Shown here: in pieces, positions 8,286-17,365 of the stretch | Numbering within the stretch: the first letter of the stretch is position 1 | Layout: the number at the start of each line of letters is the position of its first letter | From: Bordetella parapertussis | Lineage (GTDB): Bacteria > Bacteroidota > Bacteroidia > Chitinophagales > Chitinophagaceae | Direction of reading: 5' to 3' | DNA length: 64,000 nt | Assembly (NCBI GenBank): GCA_943331005.2 | Contig: CALQJX020000010.1 | Location: forward strand, 66,596 to 130,595 | Program-made: the position numbers and the translations under genes | Notes under the pieces: generated by a model | What the model was told of the DNA's origin: nothing | What the model saw: only the letters and a program-made list of their open reading frames with translations | The model's database searches: none

Positions 8286-10247
8286 TTACCTCATTCCTTC
8301 CAGATCCAGCAACATGGCTTTTGCCTGTTCGTTGGCAGGGTGTTTGCGCAGCAGATGCTCCAGCCGTTTTTTGGCCATTTCGGGCTGCTTATTGTTGTAA
8401 TGCCATACCGCTATGTTGATGAGGTTCTGCTCATAGTCGGGGTCCAGGTTATTGGCACGCATCAGGAAGTCGTAGGACATAGTATTGTTGCCCTGCTGCA
8501 TGTATATAAAGCCGAGATTGGTAGCCGCACTTATGTGATTGGGATTTTCTGCTATTACGAATTCGAATACTTTTTGCGCTTCAGGCAGTTTGTGCAGTGC
8601 CAGCAGGCAGGTGCCGTATTTGTTCTGGAAATCGAGCGAGAATTTCCATATCTCTGTAGCCCGCTGATACCAGGGTAGGCCAGCCTCGTGATCTCCTGTC
8701 TGGAAATAGGCCTCCCCAATGCGGTAGGCCGTCCATGCGTCTGTAATAGTTGCCGGCTTCAGGGCAGTGGCATAATAGATAACCTTGGCAAAATCTTTTT
8801 TCAGGTAGTAAGCGCGTATATAGTCGCGGTTTTGTTTTTTACCTGCTTCCACATCGGCCTGTTTGCCAATATAAAGCAATGCAGAATCGAGCAGACCAGC
8901 AGATGGCGCATAACGTTCGTAGAACTCCATAAAGCCACGCGCAGTGGTAATGGCATCGGGTTTGTCGTTGTTATAGCACTTCATACCCAGGAAGGCAGTG
9001 ATCTTTTTCGCCTCTTCCTCTGCCATAGGTTTTTTGCGGATGTAGTGATCTGTAACGGCTACGTGCGGTATATCTATGCTGCTGTTGCGGGGCATGTGGC
9101 AGGTAACGCAGTCGTCGCCTTTTGCAGTACGTGCGGCCTGCTTTTCTGTGCACTGAACTTTGGCGGTGCTGTTGTGGCAACCCTGGCAGGTAGTGATGTA
9201 CTTGCTGCGTGGAGTGAACTTTACACTTATATGCGGGTCGTGGCAGGTGATGCAGCTCATCTTGCCCGACTGCACATAGCAGTTGCTCTTCTTCATGCGC
9301 TCCACATGAGAGGCCATGATCATTTTGTCTTTGGCACCTTCATAATCGGGCATAAAAACATTCATGACCTCTGAGAGTTTCATCCCAGGTCTGAAATCGT
9401 AAAAGGTCTTACCATCGTTGAGCACCGATATGCCCTGCAGGTGACAACGCTGACAAACATTGTTCTGCAGCTCGGTAGACAGGCGGCGAGGGTTCACTAT
9501 TGTATAGTCGGGCGTTTTGGAAGTATCTACCGGCGGGCCCGACTGGCGTGCTGCCACATGCAGGCTGCCCGGACCGTGACAACGCTCGCAGTTGATGCCC
9601 GTCATGACGGTGTTGTATTTATTTTCGCTGCCGTCGACAAAGTCGGGATAAGAATTGTGGCAGCTCATACACTCCAGCTGAATCATTCGGCGGAATCTGC
9701 TGTTGGCTCCTTTCTCGAAGCCCGGTGCCAGATCCCACCGTTGTTTCTGGGTATAAAAGGTGATGGGTGCCTGATATACATAGCCGTTTACGTTGAATAT
9801 ATGCGAATTGGTGTGCTGACCCGAACCCACTACATAGTTTACACGCTGCAGCAGTTTGTGGGTAGTATCCTTGCCCGACAGGCGATACTCCATTATAAAG
9901 AACGTATCCTTGTTCCAGTAGGGGCGGTAGTAGTAATCGAGGGCAGTATCGTAGACTATGGCATGAGCCGGGTTGAAGTCGGCAGCAGATTTTTCTCTGG
10001 TAGCTGCACCAAACGACTGCCCCATACCTGTTTGCATAAAGGTCTCATAAATGCCCGGGTGGCAACCACGGCAAACATCCATACCTACATAATGAGCCGA
10101 GGTATCGTATACATTAAGCCAGTCAGAGTGGGGGTTGTCTGAATCGGCACTATCGCTGCCCGCCTGGGAGTTGCAAAAGAATGCCGGCAGTGTTATAGCA
10201 AACAAAGCAGCAGCCAGTAAAATTCTTTTGAGGATACCCGAAGACAT
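8286..10247 (-). CDS. Seven-haem c-type cytochrome with C-terminal TPR repeats
   Basis: A 653-aa exported multihaem cytochrome. After an N-terminal hydrophobic export signal (about residues 8-25) it has seven CXXCH haem-binding motifs: CRGCH (59-63), CMSCH, CERCH, CQRCH, CITCH, CQGCH and CVTCH, all in the first two thirds, plus many spare His residues as possible axial ligands. The layout resembles cytochrome c554/doubled-CXXCH relatives. The last 200 residues hold about four tetratricopeptide repeats (for example AYFQTGDHEAGLPWYQRATE and LGFIYMQQGNN). Likely role is periplasmic electron transfer with TPR-mediated docking; the substrate is unknown. No cytochrome-maturation or partner reductase gene is adjacent. 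Confidence 0.85.
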   Translation of the reverse strand: MSSGILKRILLAAALFAITLPAFFCNSQAGSDSADSDNPHSDWLNVYDTSAHYVGMDVCRGCHPGIYETFMQTGMGQSFGAATREKSAADFNPAHAIVYDTALDYYYRPYWNKDTFFIMEYRLSGKDTTHKLLQRVNYVVGSGQHTNSHIFNVNGYVYQAPITFYTQKQRWDLAPGFEKGANSRFRRMIQLECMSCHNSYPDFVDGSENKYNTVMTGINCERCHGPGSLHVAARQSGPPVDTSKTPDYTIVNPRRLSTELQNNVCQRCHLQGISVLNDGKTFYDFRPGMKLSEVMNVFMPDYEGAKDKMIMASHVERMKKSNCYVQSGKMSCITCHDPHISVKFTPRSKYITTCQGCHNSTAKVQCTEKQAARTAKGDDCVTCHMPRNSSIDIPHVAVTDHYIRKKPMAEEEAKKITAFLGMKCYNNDKPDAITTARGFMEFYERYAPSAGLLDSALLYIGKQADVEAGKKQNRDYIRAYYLKKDFAKVIYYATALKPATITDAWTAYRIGEAYFQTGDHEAGLPWYQRATEIWKFSLDFQNKYGTCLLALHKLPEAQKVFEFVIAENPNHISAATNLGFIYMQQGNNTMSYDFLMRANNLDPDYEQNLINIAVWHYNNKQPEMAKKRLEHLLRKHPANEQAKAMLLDLEGMR

Positions 10248-10566
10248 AGGAGATTCAAAATTAGCTCATTATACCAGCATTTTGCAAAGGTCTCTTTTGT
10301 GTAATTATTTGGCCTACGTAGTGTAGCAGGTGGATGGGGAAATGAGACACTATAGCACATATTATTAATTTTATGTGCAGGTGGGCTGAGAATGGTCAAC
10401 TGAAAGGAACAGCAGATCTTTGTTTATATGTAATATAAATTTAAATAGTCAGCCATTTGTGGGTCATATTGCATCGGTAAAGGGGTGTGAAATGCTTACA
10501 AAAGAATTTTTTTAATGAAAATTTGGCTAAACTTGGAATAGGACTTTATTTTTTTATATTAAATCA

Positions 10567-10574
10567 TATCTTTG
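10567..10574 (+). promoter_or_regulatory. secDF -7 promoter box
   Basis: TATCTTTG matches TAnnTTTG. A weak -33-like TTTA sits at 10545-10548, 18 bp upstream. Transcription would begin near 10580, giving a leader of about 75 nt that contains the hairpin at 10583-10611. Confidence 0.6.
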
Positions 10575-10582
10575 CACCCCCT

Positions 10583-10620
10583 CACAGGACATGGGCAACC
10601 TATGTCCTGTGTTTAGTTTT
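10583..10620 (+). promoter_or_regulatory. Terminator-like leader hairpin of secDF (candidate attenuator)
   Basis: A 10-bp perfect stem CACAGGACAT / ATGTCCTGTG with a 9-nt loop (GGGCAACCT), immediately followed by the U-rich run TTTAGTTTTTT. It lies between the predicted secDF promoter and its ATG at 10655, so it has the form of an intrinsic terminator inside the leader. Attenuation, or production of a short RNA of about 40 nt, is inference. Confidence 0.6.
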
Positions 10621-10654
10621 TTAATATTTTAATATATAATCTCAAGATTGACCT

Positions 10655-13600
10655 ATGCGTTTAAAAGGCTTAGTGACGTTTTTCACAGTGATGCTCATTG
10701 CGATCTCGCTGTACCAGCTTTCATTAACATTTATCGTCCGCTCCAAAGAAAAAGGAATGCGAGCGAATGCCAGGCGCGAAGCGCTGGCAGAGAACCCATC
10801 TGCTACCGGAGTTGATCTCGAAAAGCTTACTGACAAATACTATCAGGAGATTGCTGATAGTATGCAGGGGGAAGTGATCTTCAACGCGCTCATCAAGAAA
10901 TACACCTATCAGGCGGCTAAAGCTGAAGAGCTGAATCTGGGTCTTGATCTGCAGGGTGGTATGAACGTGACGCTGGAAGTGAGCCTCGATGATCTGGTTC
11001 GTTCTATGTCTAACAATCCGCGCGATGTGGCTTTAAACAAAGCTATTAAAGATGCGAACACTGCTAAGGCAAACAGCGAAGCGAACTTCATTACGCTTTT
11101 CGGTGAGATCTTCGAAAAACAGAATCCTGGTGTGAAACTGGCTTATCTGTTCACCAAGCCTTCTGAAAAAGATATCACGCTGAATTCTAGCAATCAGGAC
11201 GTTATTGCAAAACTGAACAGGGAATCTAAAGCTGCGATCAACCGTACTCACAATGTACTGCAGACACGTATCGATAAATTTGGTGTTGCTAACCCCAACG
11301 TGAACCTGGATGAGAATAAAGGTATCATCACTGTGGAACTTGCAGGTGTTCAGAATCCTGAGCGTGTACGCAGCTATCTGCAGGCAACAGCAAAGCTCCA
11401 GTTCTTCGAAACTTATTCAAACCAGGAAGTTGGTCCATTGATCGGTGCTGCAAACAAACCACTCTACAACTACCTTTCAGGTATCAAAGAAGTAGATACT
11501 ACTGCAACTACAGATTCTGCGGCAACAGCAGCAAACGATACAGCAGCAGCAAAAAGCGATACAGGCAGTCTGGCTAACGTACTTTCTGACAACAAAACAG
11601 CAGCTACAGATACAAGTGCTTCAAACAAACAGGCTCAGGCTATCAAAGAAAACCCGCTCAGCGCTCTTATCATGCCAAATGGTACAGTGGAAGAAGGTTA
11701 CTTCGCAAGCCCTGTAGTTGGTTATGTAGCAAGGAAAGACACTGCAAAAGTTTCTAAGTACCTGGCGCTGGATGTGGTGAAAAGCAAATTCCCATCCAAC
11801 ATCAAATTTGTGTTTGGTGCTGCCGACAACAAAAAAGGTAAAGACCCTAATGCTATCCTCGCTATGTATGCCATCAAAATGGCACCAGGTGGTGTAGCTA
11901 AACTGGAAGGCGAACACGTAACTAATGCACGTGCCGACTATAGCGCAATGACTGGTCAGCCAAACGTGAGCATGGAAATGGACATGACCGGTGCACGTAT
12001 CTGGAAAGATATGACCGGCCGTAACGTAGGTAAGTACGTAGCTGTGGTACTTGATGATAAAGTTTACTCCTGCCCACGTGTAGAGAACGAGATCGCTTCA
12101 GGTAATACGGAGATCTCTGGTTCTTTCTCTGCAGAAGAAGCTAATGACCTTGCAAACATTCTGAAATCAGGTAAACTCCCTGCACCGGCACACATCGTAC
12201 AGGAGCAGGTAGTAGGTCCTACCCTCGGTATTGAGAACATCGATAAAGGTATGTTCTCTCTGATGCTGTCTTTCGTAGTGATCTTCGTACTGATGCTTGT
12301 TTATTATAACACAGGTGGTCTGGTAGCAGATATCTCTCTTATCCTCAACCTGGTGTTTACGGTAGGTGTACTTTCTGCACTGCATGCCACCCTTACTATG
12401 GCGGGTATAGCCGGTCTGGTACTGACGGTAGGTATGGCCGTGGATACGAACGTTATCATCTTTGAGCGTATCAAGGAAGAGTTGTCTAGCGGCAAATCTT
12501 ATGCTCAGGCAGTAGCCGATGGTTACAAACGTTCTTATGCACCTGTACTCGATGGTCACGTTACTACCCTCATTACCGCTATCATCCTGTTCATATTCGG
12601 TCTTGGTCCGGTACGTGGTTTCGCAACTACACAGATCATCGGTATCCTGCTGTCTCTGTTCTGTGGTATCCTCGTATCTCGTCTCATTACAGATATGTAC
12701 ACAAAACGTGAGCGTCACTTCAACTACTTCACAGGTCTGTCTAAAACGATCTTCCGCAAAGCACACGTAAACTTCGTGGGTATGCGTAAGTACACTTACA
12801 TCATATCTGTAGTTGTGCTGCTGATGGGTATCGGTTCTTTCTTTGTAGGTTTCGATTATGGTGTTGAATTCAAGGGTGGCCGTAGCTACACTGTGAAGTT
12901 CGATAAGAAATACACTTCAGAAGAAGTTCGTACCAAACTGCACACTTATTTCGAAAATGAATTCCCGATCGTAAAAACTATCGGTACCAATAACAGCCTC
13001 AACATCACTACATCTTACCTCATCACTAAGCCAGGTCAGAATGTAGAGCTTGAAGTAATGGGCAAACTGGTTGAAGGTCTTACTAAAGAGAACCTGATAC
13101 CATCCGGTACTACAGAGCAGGAGTTCAGGGCTAAATACCTGCAGAGCTCACAGACTGTACTGCCTACCATCTCTGACGATCTGAAGAAAGGTGCGGTAAA
13201 AGCTACTATCATATCTCTGATAGCGATCTTCCTCTACATCCTGCTTCGTTTCCGCAAATGGCAGTATTCACTGGGTACTGTGGTATCATTGCTGCATGAC
13301 GTTTGTGTTACGCTGGCTGTGTTCTCTTTCTTCCGTGGTAAAGTTCCATTTGCTCTGGAGATCGATCAGCACTTCATCGCTGCGGTACTTACCGTTATCG
13401 GTTTCTCAATGAATGATACTGTTATCGTATTCGACCGTATACGTGAGTACTTCCGTGGTACACCGAACGGCGATAAGAAAGAAGTTATCAACCGCGCGAT
13501 CAACGATACGCTGAGCCGTACTATCATGACATCTTTCACCGTATTCGTTACCGTACTTATCCTTTTCATCTTTGGTGGAGAAGCTACCCGCGGTTTCGCA

Positions 13601-13747
13601 TTCGCAATGCTGATAGGTGTTGTTACCGGTACTTACTCTTCTATTTTCGTGGCTGCACCTATCCTGGTAGATATGGATAAGAGCGATAAGCTGAACGAAG
13701 AAGTAGACAAAGAAGCTCATATCGAAGAGCTGAAAAAGCTTGCTTAA
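10655..13747 (+). CDS. secDF: Protein translocase subunit SecDF (fused)
   Basis: A 1030-aa fused SecD-SecF, the proton-driven helper of SecYEG protein export in the inner membrane. N-terminal helix, then the SecD P1 region with LGLDLQGGMNVTLEV and a large periplasmic domain, an Ala/Thr/Asp-rich low-complexity insert at about 283-330, a block of SecD helices (including VGMAVDTNVIIFERIKEE), then SecF from about residue 710 with DYGVEFKGGRSYTVKF and GFSMNDTVIVFDRIREY. Fusion is usual in Bacteroidota. Codon use (ATC, GGT, CGT) differs from the ATA-rich neighbours and suggests high expression. Bounded by a leader hairpin and a strong terminator. Confidence 0.97.
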   Translation: MRLKGLVTFFTVMLIAISLYQLSLTFIVRSKEKGMRANARREALAENPSATGVDLEKLTDKYYQEIADSMQGEVIFNALIKKYTYQAAKAEELNLGLDLQGGMNVTLEVSLDDLVRSMSNNPRDVALNKAIKDANTAKANSEANFITLFGEIFEKQNPGVKLAYLFTKPSEKDITLNSSNQDVIAKLNRESKAAINRTHNVLQTRIDKFGVANPNVNLDENKGIITVELAGVQNPERVRSYLQATAKLQFFETYSNQEVGPLIGAANKPLYNYLSGIKEVDTTATTDSAATAANDTAAAKSDTGSLANVLSDNKTAATDTSASNKQAQAIKENPLSALIMPNGTVEEGYFASPVVGYVARKDTAKVSKYLALDVVKSKFPSNIKFVFGAADNKKGKDPNAILAMYAIKMAPGGVAKLEGEHVTNARADYSAMTGQPNVSMEMDMTGARIWKDMTGRNVGKYVAVVLDDKVYSCPRVENEIASGNTEISGSFSAEEANDLANILKSGKLPAPAHIVQEQVVGPTLGIENIDKGMFSLMLSFVVIFVLMLVYYNTGGLVADISLILNLVFTVGVLSALHATLTMAGIAGLVLTVGMAVDTNVIIFERIKEELSSGKSYAQAVADGYKRSYAPVLDGHVTTLITAIILFIFGLGPVRGFATTQIIGILLSLFCGILVSRLITDMYTKRERHFNYFTGLSKTIFRKAHVNFVGMRKYTYIISVVVLLMGIGSFFVGFDYGVEFKGGRSYTVKFDKKYTSEEVRTKLHTYFENEFPIVKTIGTNNSLNITTSYLITKPGQNVELEVMGKLVEGLTKENLIPSGTTEQEFRAKYLQSSQTVLPTISDDLKKGAVKATIISLIAIFLYILLRFRKWQYSLGTVVSLLHDVCVTLAVFSFFRGKVPFALEIDQHFIAAVLTVIGFSMNDTVIVFDRIREYFRGTPNGDKKEVINRAINDTLSRTIMTSFTVFVTVLILFIFGGEATRGFAFAMLIGVVTGTYSSIFVAAPILVDMDKSDKLNEEVDKEAHIEELKKLA

Positions 13748-13773
13748 TATTTAACTGAACTTTCGGTTTTCAA

Positions 13774-13804
13774 ATCCCGCCTCTGTTTCAGAGGCGGGAT
13801 TTTT
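13774..13804 (+). terminator. secDF terminator
   Basis: Stem ATCCCGCCTCT / AGAGGCGGGAT (11 bp, extended by A-T pairs) with a 5-nt loop GTTTC, followed by TTTTG. It ends secDF 27 bp after its stop codon. Confidence 0.9.
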
Positions 13805-13820
13805 GTTTACACCTTTTCGC

Positions 13821-13828
13821 TATTTTTG
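13821..13828 (+). promoter_or_regulatory. -7 promoter box of the MlaE-type gene
   Basis: TATTTTTG, full consensus, with TTTG 15 bp upstream at 13802-13805. Only 6 nt separate the box from the ATG at 13835, so the predicted transcript would be leaderless or nearly so. Confidence 0.6.
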
Positions 13829-13834
13829 TGCCAC

Positions 13835-14575
13835 ATGAAATCTTTGTTAGAACACATAGGCAGGATAGTTCTGATGGTGAAGGGCGGCCTTCGCAAGCCG
13901 GAGAATTCCCGTGTGTACTGGATCGAGTTCATGGCACAGTGCAATGACATAGGTATTCGGTCGCTGCCCATAGTGCTTATCATTTCTTTGTTTCTGGGTA
14001 TGGTGCTTACCATACAAACCTCTTATCAGCTGGTGAGCCAGTGGATACCCAAGACGGTAGTAGGTGCTATTGTGCGCGACTCTACCATTCTGGAGCTGTC
14101 GCCAACGGTAATATGTGTGGTACTGGCAGGTGTGGTGGGCTCTAAAATAGCCTCTGAGCTGGGCAATATGCGGGTGAGCGAGCAGATAGATGCGCTGGAG
14201 ATAATGGGTATCAACACCAAGACCTATCTCATAATGCCCAAGATCATTGCAGCCATGATCATGGTGCCATCGCTTATAATAGTATCTATTGCAGTGAGTA
14301 TATGGGGCGGATATGTAGCAGGTACGTTTTCCAATATCCTTACCAAGCAGCAGTTCATAGATGGTATCACCATCGGTTTTCTGCCCTATAATCTGTTCTT
14401 TGCCATGATGAAGGCCTTTGTATTCTCACTCATCATATCCATCATACCCTCTTACTACGGCTATTATGTGGAAGGTGGCGCGTTGGAGATAGGCAAGGCC
14501 TCTACCACTTCTGTTATTGTCAGCTGCATACTGATACTGGTTGCAGATTACGGCCTTTCAATTTTGCTGCTCTAA
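13835..14575 (+). CDS. mlaE: MlaE-type ABC transporter permease (lipid transport)
   Basis: Integral membrane permease (246 aa) of the MlaE/Ttg2B family, which with an ATPase and an MCE protein moves phospholipid between the membranes. ATG 13835 (MKSLLEHIG) is preferred to an upstream TTG that lies inside the promoter. Family marks are LFLGMVLTIQTSYQL, VGSKIASELGNMRVSEQIDA and the closing membrane helices; about five to six segments are visible. Unusually, no mlaF ATPase or mlaD gene follows: the next gene is convergent kbl. The partners must be elsewhere. Confidence 0.92.
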   Translation: MKSLLEHIGRIVLMVKGGLRKPENSRVYWIEFMAQCNDIGIRSLPIVLIISLFLGMVLTIQTSYQLVSQWIPKTVVGAIVRDSTILELSPTVICVVLAGVVGSKIASELGNMRVSEQIDALEIMGINTKTYLIMPKIIAAMIMVPSLIIVSIAVSIWGGYVAGTFSNILTKQQFIDGITIGFLPYNLFFAMMKAFVFSLIISIIPSYYGYYVEGGALEIGKASTTSVIVSCILILVADYGLSILLL

Positions 14576-14603
14576 AACAATACTACCCGCCACATTCAGG
14601 CAT

Positions 14604-14644
14604 AAAAAATGGCGAGTGGCGGTTCATGAACCGGCGCACTCGCC
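14604..14644 (-). terminator. Terminator for kbl
   Basis: Outer stem GGCGAGTG / CACTCGCC (14611-14618 / 14637-14644) enclosing a palindromic GGTTCATGAACC. On the minus strand it is followed by ATTTTTTATG, so it ends kbl; it could also stall mlaE transcription from the other side. Confidence 0.8.
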
Positions 14645-14666
14645 AAAAGTTATTGATCAGATCTCA

Positions 14667-15857
14667 TTACTTGATCACACCCAGTTCCTTACCCACTTTT
14701 ATGAAAGAGTCGATAGCGGTATCGAGGTGATGCCTGTCGTGGCCTGCAGAGATCTGTACACGTATACGTGCCTGACCTTTTGGTACTACAGGGTAGAAGA
14801 AGCCGACCACATAAATGCCTTCTTCCAGCATGCGGGCAGCAAACTTCTGAGCTACTACTGCATCATAAAGCATAAGCGGCGCAATGGCATGCGTGCCTGG
14901 TTTAATGTCGAAGCCGGCTTCTGTCATGCGCTTGCGGAAATACAAAGTATTCTCTTCCAGCTTGTCGCGCAGGGCGGTAGTTTCGCTCAGCATATCCAGT
15001 ACAGCAATAGAAGCGCCTACAATAGATGGTGCCAGTGAGTTGGAGAACAGATAAGGCCTGCTGCGCTGACGCAGCATGTCTATGATCTCTTTTTTGCCGC
15101 TGGTGAAACCACCCGATGCACCACCCAATGCCTTGCCCATAGTGCCGGTAATGATATCTATACGGCCCATAACACCACACAGCTCGTGTACACCACGGCC
15201 GGTAGCACCCATGAAGCCCGATGAGTGACTTTCGTCTATCATCACAATAGCATCATACTTATCTGCGAGGTCGCATATTTTATCGAGCTGCGCAATAGTG
15301 CCATCCATAGAGAAGACAGAGTCTGTAACTATAAGGCGGGTACGTGCATCCATATGTGCCTGCAACTGTGTTTCCAGATCAGCCATATCGTTGTGCTTGT
15401 ACCTGCCGCGGCGCGACTTGCACAAACGCACACCGTCTATGATAGAGGCATGGTTTAGTTCGTCTGATATGATCGCATCATTCTCGCCCAGCAATGGTTC
15501 GAAAACGCCGCCATTAGCATCAAAACAAGCCACATAAAGAATAGTATCTTCTGTACCCAGGAATTTTGCCAGTTTCTCTTCCAGTTCTTTGTGAATGTCT
15601 TGTGTGCCGCAGATAAAGCGTACCGAGCTCATACCATAGCCACGGGTATCTATGGCGCGGTGTGCAGCTTCTATGACCCTTGGGTGAGAAGAAAGACCCA
15701 GATAGTTGTTGGCGCAGAAGTTGAGCACTGTGCGGCCGTTCACTGTTATTTCAGCACCCTGTACTGATTCTATTATGCGTTCCTGTTTGTACAGGCCCGC
15801 GTCTTTGATCTCCTGCAGCTCCTGCTGCAGGCGTGTGTAAAAAGAAGGACTAGACAT
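14667..15857 (-). CDS. kbl: Glycine C-acetyltransferase (2-amino-3-ketobutyrate CoA ligase)
   Basis: PLP-dependent enzyme (396 aa; E. coli Kbl 398) that cleaves 2-amino-3-oxobutyrate with CoA to glycine and acetyl-CoA, the second step of threonine degradation. Start at ATG 15857 ([14 protein letters not shown]) aligns with the family; an upstream in-frame ATG adds 13 unrelated residues. Marks: [40 protein letters not shown] and the PLP-lysine loop [14 protein letters not shown]. Threonine dehydrogenase (tdh) is not adjacent. Its terminator lies at 14604-14644. Confidence 0.95.
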   Translation of the reverse strand: MSSPSFYTRLQQELQEIKDAGLYKQERIIESVQGAEITVNGRTVLNFCANNYLGLSSHPRVIEAAHRAIDTRGYGMSSVRFICGTQDIHKELEEKLAKFLGTEDTILYVACFDANGGVFEPLLGENDAIISDELNHASIIDGVRLCKSRRGRYKHNDMADLETQLQAHMDARTRLIVTDSVFSMDGTIAQLDKICDLADKYDAIVMIDESHSSGFMGATGRGVHELCGVMGRIDIITGTMGKALGGASGGFTSGKKEIIDMLRQRSRPYLFSNSLAPSIVGASIAVLDMLSETTALRDKLEENTLYFRKRMTEAGFDIKPGTHAIAPLMLYDAVVAQKFAARMLEEGIYVVGFFYPVVPKGQARIRVQISAGHDRHHLDTAIDSFIKVGKELGVIK

Positions 15858-15931
15858 TGCCTTTTTTGATTTTTTATAAATGATATCAATAAGCACACGC
15901 TGGTGTGCCTTATATTCCTGTGAGGGAAGGA

Positions 15932-16645
15932 TTACCTGGTAAGGGTAGCATTGCAGGTCTCAGACACTGCACCCGATGCAGTATAAGTGATACGGAGCGA
16001 GTTGCCTGTGAAGGTGCCGCTGCCCTGCATGATAACGCCATTGCCAATGTTCTGCGATGGTATGGTAAGTGTGTTAGCGTTGCAATTCAGGATCATGCGT
16101 GTGGCTGTAGTATTGCCATAACCGCCGAAGTTCCTGATAAGCAGCTCGTCTGTAACACCTGTAGACTCGCCGGTAGCAGTATAAGGGAAGTTGCGAGCAG
16201 TACACTCGTTGGTTCCTTTGAAGCTACCCCACAGATTGGAAGCACAATCGGCAGAACGTACCGTTACATTGAACTTGTATGTTTTTGTTGCAGAGCCACG
16301 GCCGCTTGCGGTAATGGTTACAGGGAAGGTGCCGTGTGCTGCATTGGTCATAGACAGCGCAAAATCTGCACGGTAAGTAGGTATCTGGCTGAAGGAGTCC
16401 TGAGCTACTTTCACATCGGCAGGGAAACCCTTGATGCTCAGTGTTACTTTATCTTCCGCATAGCCGGTAAGGAATTTTACCAGTACAGGAATGGTATAGG
16501 TTCCGTTGTCGGGAATGTAGATATCGACAAAAGCTTTGTTCTGGGCTGTCTCTACTGTGTAGGACATAGGCGTTTGCACTGAAGGTTTCTGGCAAGAGAG
16601 TGTAATAGTACTGATTGCCAGAAGGAACATAACAATTTTCTTCAT
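15932..16645 (-). CDS. Lipoprotein of unknown function
   Basis: A 237-aa predicted lipoprotein: signal [18 protein letters not shown] with lipobox TLSC (Cys18). The mature part is Thr/Ser-rich with repeated beta-strand patterns; residues about 40-130 resemble an Ig-like/BACON-style beta-sandwich ([25 protein letters not shown]), and 130-237 has four Cys and short strands. Probably anchored at the outer membrane or surface. It precedes kbl on the same strand by 74 bp, with a short hairpin (15893-15908) between, so co-transcription is uncertain. Confidence 0.72.
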   Translation of the reverse strand: MKKIVMFLLAISTITLSCQKPSVQTPMSYTVETAQNKAFVDIYIPDNGTYTIPVLVKFLTGYAEDKVTLSIKGFPADVKVAQDSFSQIPTYRADFALSMTNAAHGTFPVTITASGRGSATKTYKFNVTVRSADCASNLWGSFKGTNECTARNFPYTATGESTGVTDELLIRNFGGYGNTTATRMILNCNANTLTIPSQNIGNGVIMQGSGTFTGNSLRITYTASGAVSETCNATLTR

Positions 16646-16688
16646 ACTTTTCTTTTAAAGTGGAAAGATACGTTCATATCGCTAAAGT

Positions 16689-17276
16689 TCATAGCCATTT
16701 CACTTTTTCAGATATAGAGGAGTTTCTTACCCCTTGTTTTGCCGGTTCGTCGGTGTGGCCGAGGAACAAAAGACCCAACACTATATCTTCTTCGCCAAGG
16801 CCCAGATGAGCCCTGAGGGCAGGGTGATGGGTCATGCCGCCGGTACTCCAGAAAGAAGAAATGCCCATGCTCTCTGCGCCTACCAGTATGTTTTGTATGG
16901 CTGCAGATGCTGCTGCTATTTCTTCTATCACAGGTATCTTGGGATTGGCGCCGCGCTTCATTGCCGCTACGATAAGGTGAGAGGTATGCTGCACATTGTG
17001 CTCCAGTTTCTGGCGGGTGCTTTCCATACGTTTCTCTTCGGCAGTATGCTGCCAGTAGAGCTCCGCATGATCTCTTCCAAACTGTTGCAGCGCAGCGCCG
17101 GAATACACAAAGAAAAACCAGGGTTCTGTGCGGCCGTGAGTAGGAGCCCAGTGCGCCAGTTCCAGCAGTTGGTTTATGGCTTCGTCAGCTATCAGTTTAC
17201 CGTTCATTTTTGCCCAGCTCACAGAGCGCCTGTTGGTCATGGCTGCCGCCACCGTTTCGTAACTCTTGTTTGTCAT
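16689..17276 (-). CDS. Nitroreductase family protein
   Basis: FMN-dependent nitroreductase-like oxidoreductase (195 aa). ATG 17276 (MTNKSYETVAAAMTNRRSVS) is chosen because the in-frame upstream extension overlaps the neighbouring methyltransferase gene and spans a -7 box. Marks: NRRSVSWAKMNG near the start (FMN phosphate), ELAHWAPTHGRTEPWFFFV, and the C-terminal GMTHHPALRAHLGLGEEDIV with LGLLFLGHTDEPAK. The physiological substrate is unknown. Confidence 0.9.
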   Translation of the reverse strand: MTNKSYETVAAAMTNRRSVSWAKMNGKLIADEAINQLLELAHWAPTHGRTEPWFFFVYSGAALQQFGRDHAELYWQHTAEEKRMESTRQKLEHNVQHTSHLIVAAMKRGANPKIPVIEEIAAASAAIQNILVGAESMGISSFWSTGGMTHHPALRAHLGLGEEDIVLGLLFLGHTDEPAKQGVRNSSISEKVKWL

Positions 17277-17283
17277 GATGCCG

Positions 17284-17291
17284 CAAAGGTA
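17284..17291 (-). promoter_or_regulatory. -7 promoter box of the nitroreductase gene
   Basis: Minus-strand TACCTTTG, full consensus, 7 nt before the ATG at 17276. The predicted start of transcription falls at or next to the start codon. Confidence 0.55.
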
Positions 17292-17365
17292 GTGGATTGG
17301 CAGATGCAGGGAATTATAGCGTACAGCAAATTCGGATTTTATGCTATCGTTTTTGTGCGGGTGTA

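Larger units (their letters stand above)
10248..10654. other. Gene-free region between the cytochrome and secDF
   Basis: An AT-rich 407-bp divergent intergenic region. Next to the cytochrome, minus-strand GACCTTTG (10285-10292) is one base off the -7 consensus. A 7-bp inverted repeat GCACATA/TATGTGC lies at 10355-10378. The secDF promoter box and leader hairpin occupy the right end. I see no convincing small ORF or RNA gene in the rest. Confidence 0.6.

Noticed and set aside
8688..10142. Two plus-strand open frames inside the cytochrome gene
   Set aside because: The minus strand has seven CXXCH motifs and TPRs in one frame; the plus-strand frames have no family-like sequence.
12167..12766. 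199-codon frame antisense to secDF
   Set aside because: Shadow of secDF codon bias, strongly Thr/Arg/Tyr/Gln skewed, no known fold.
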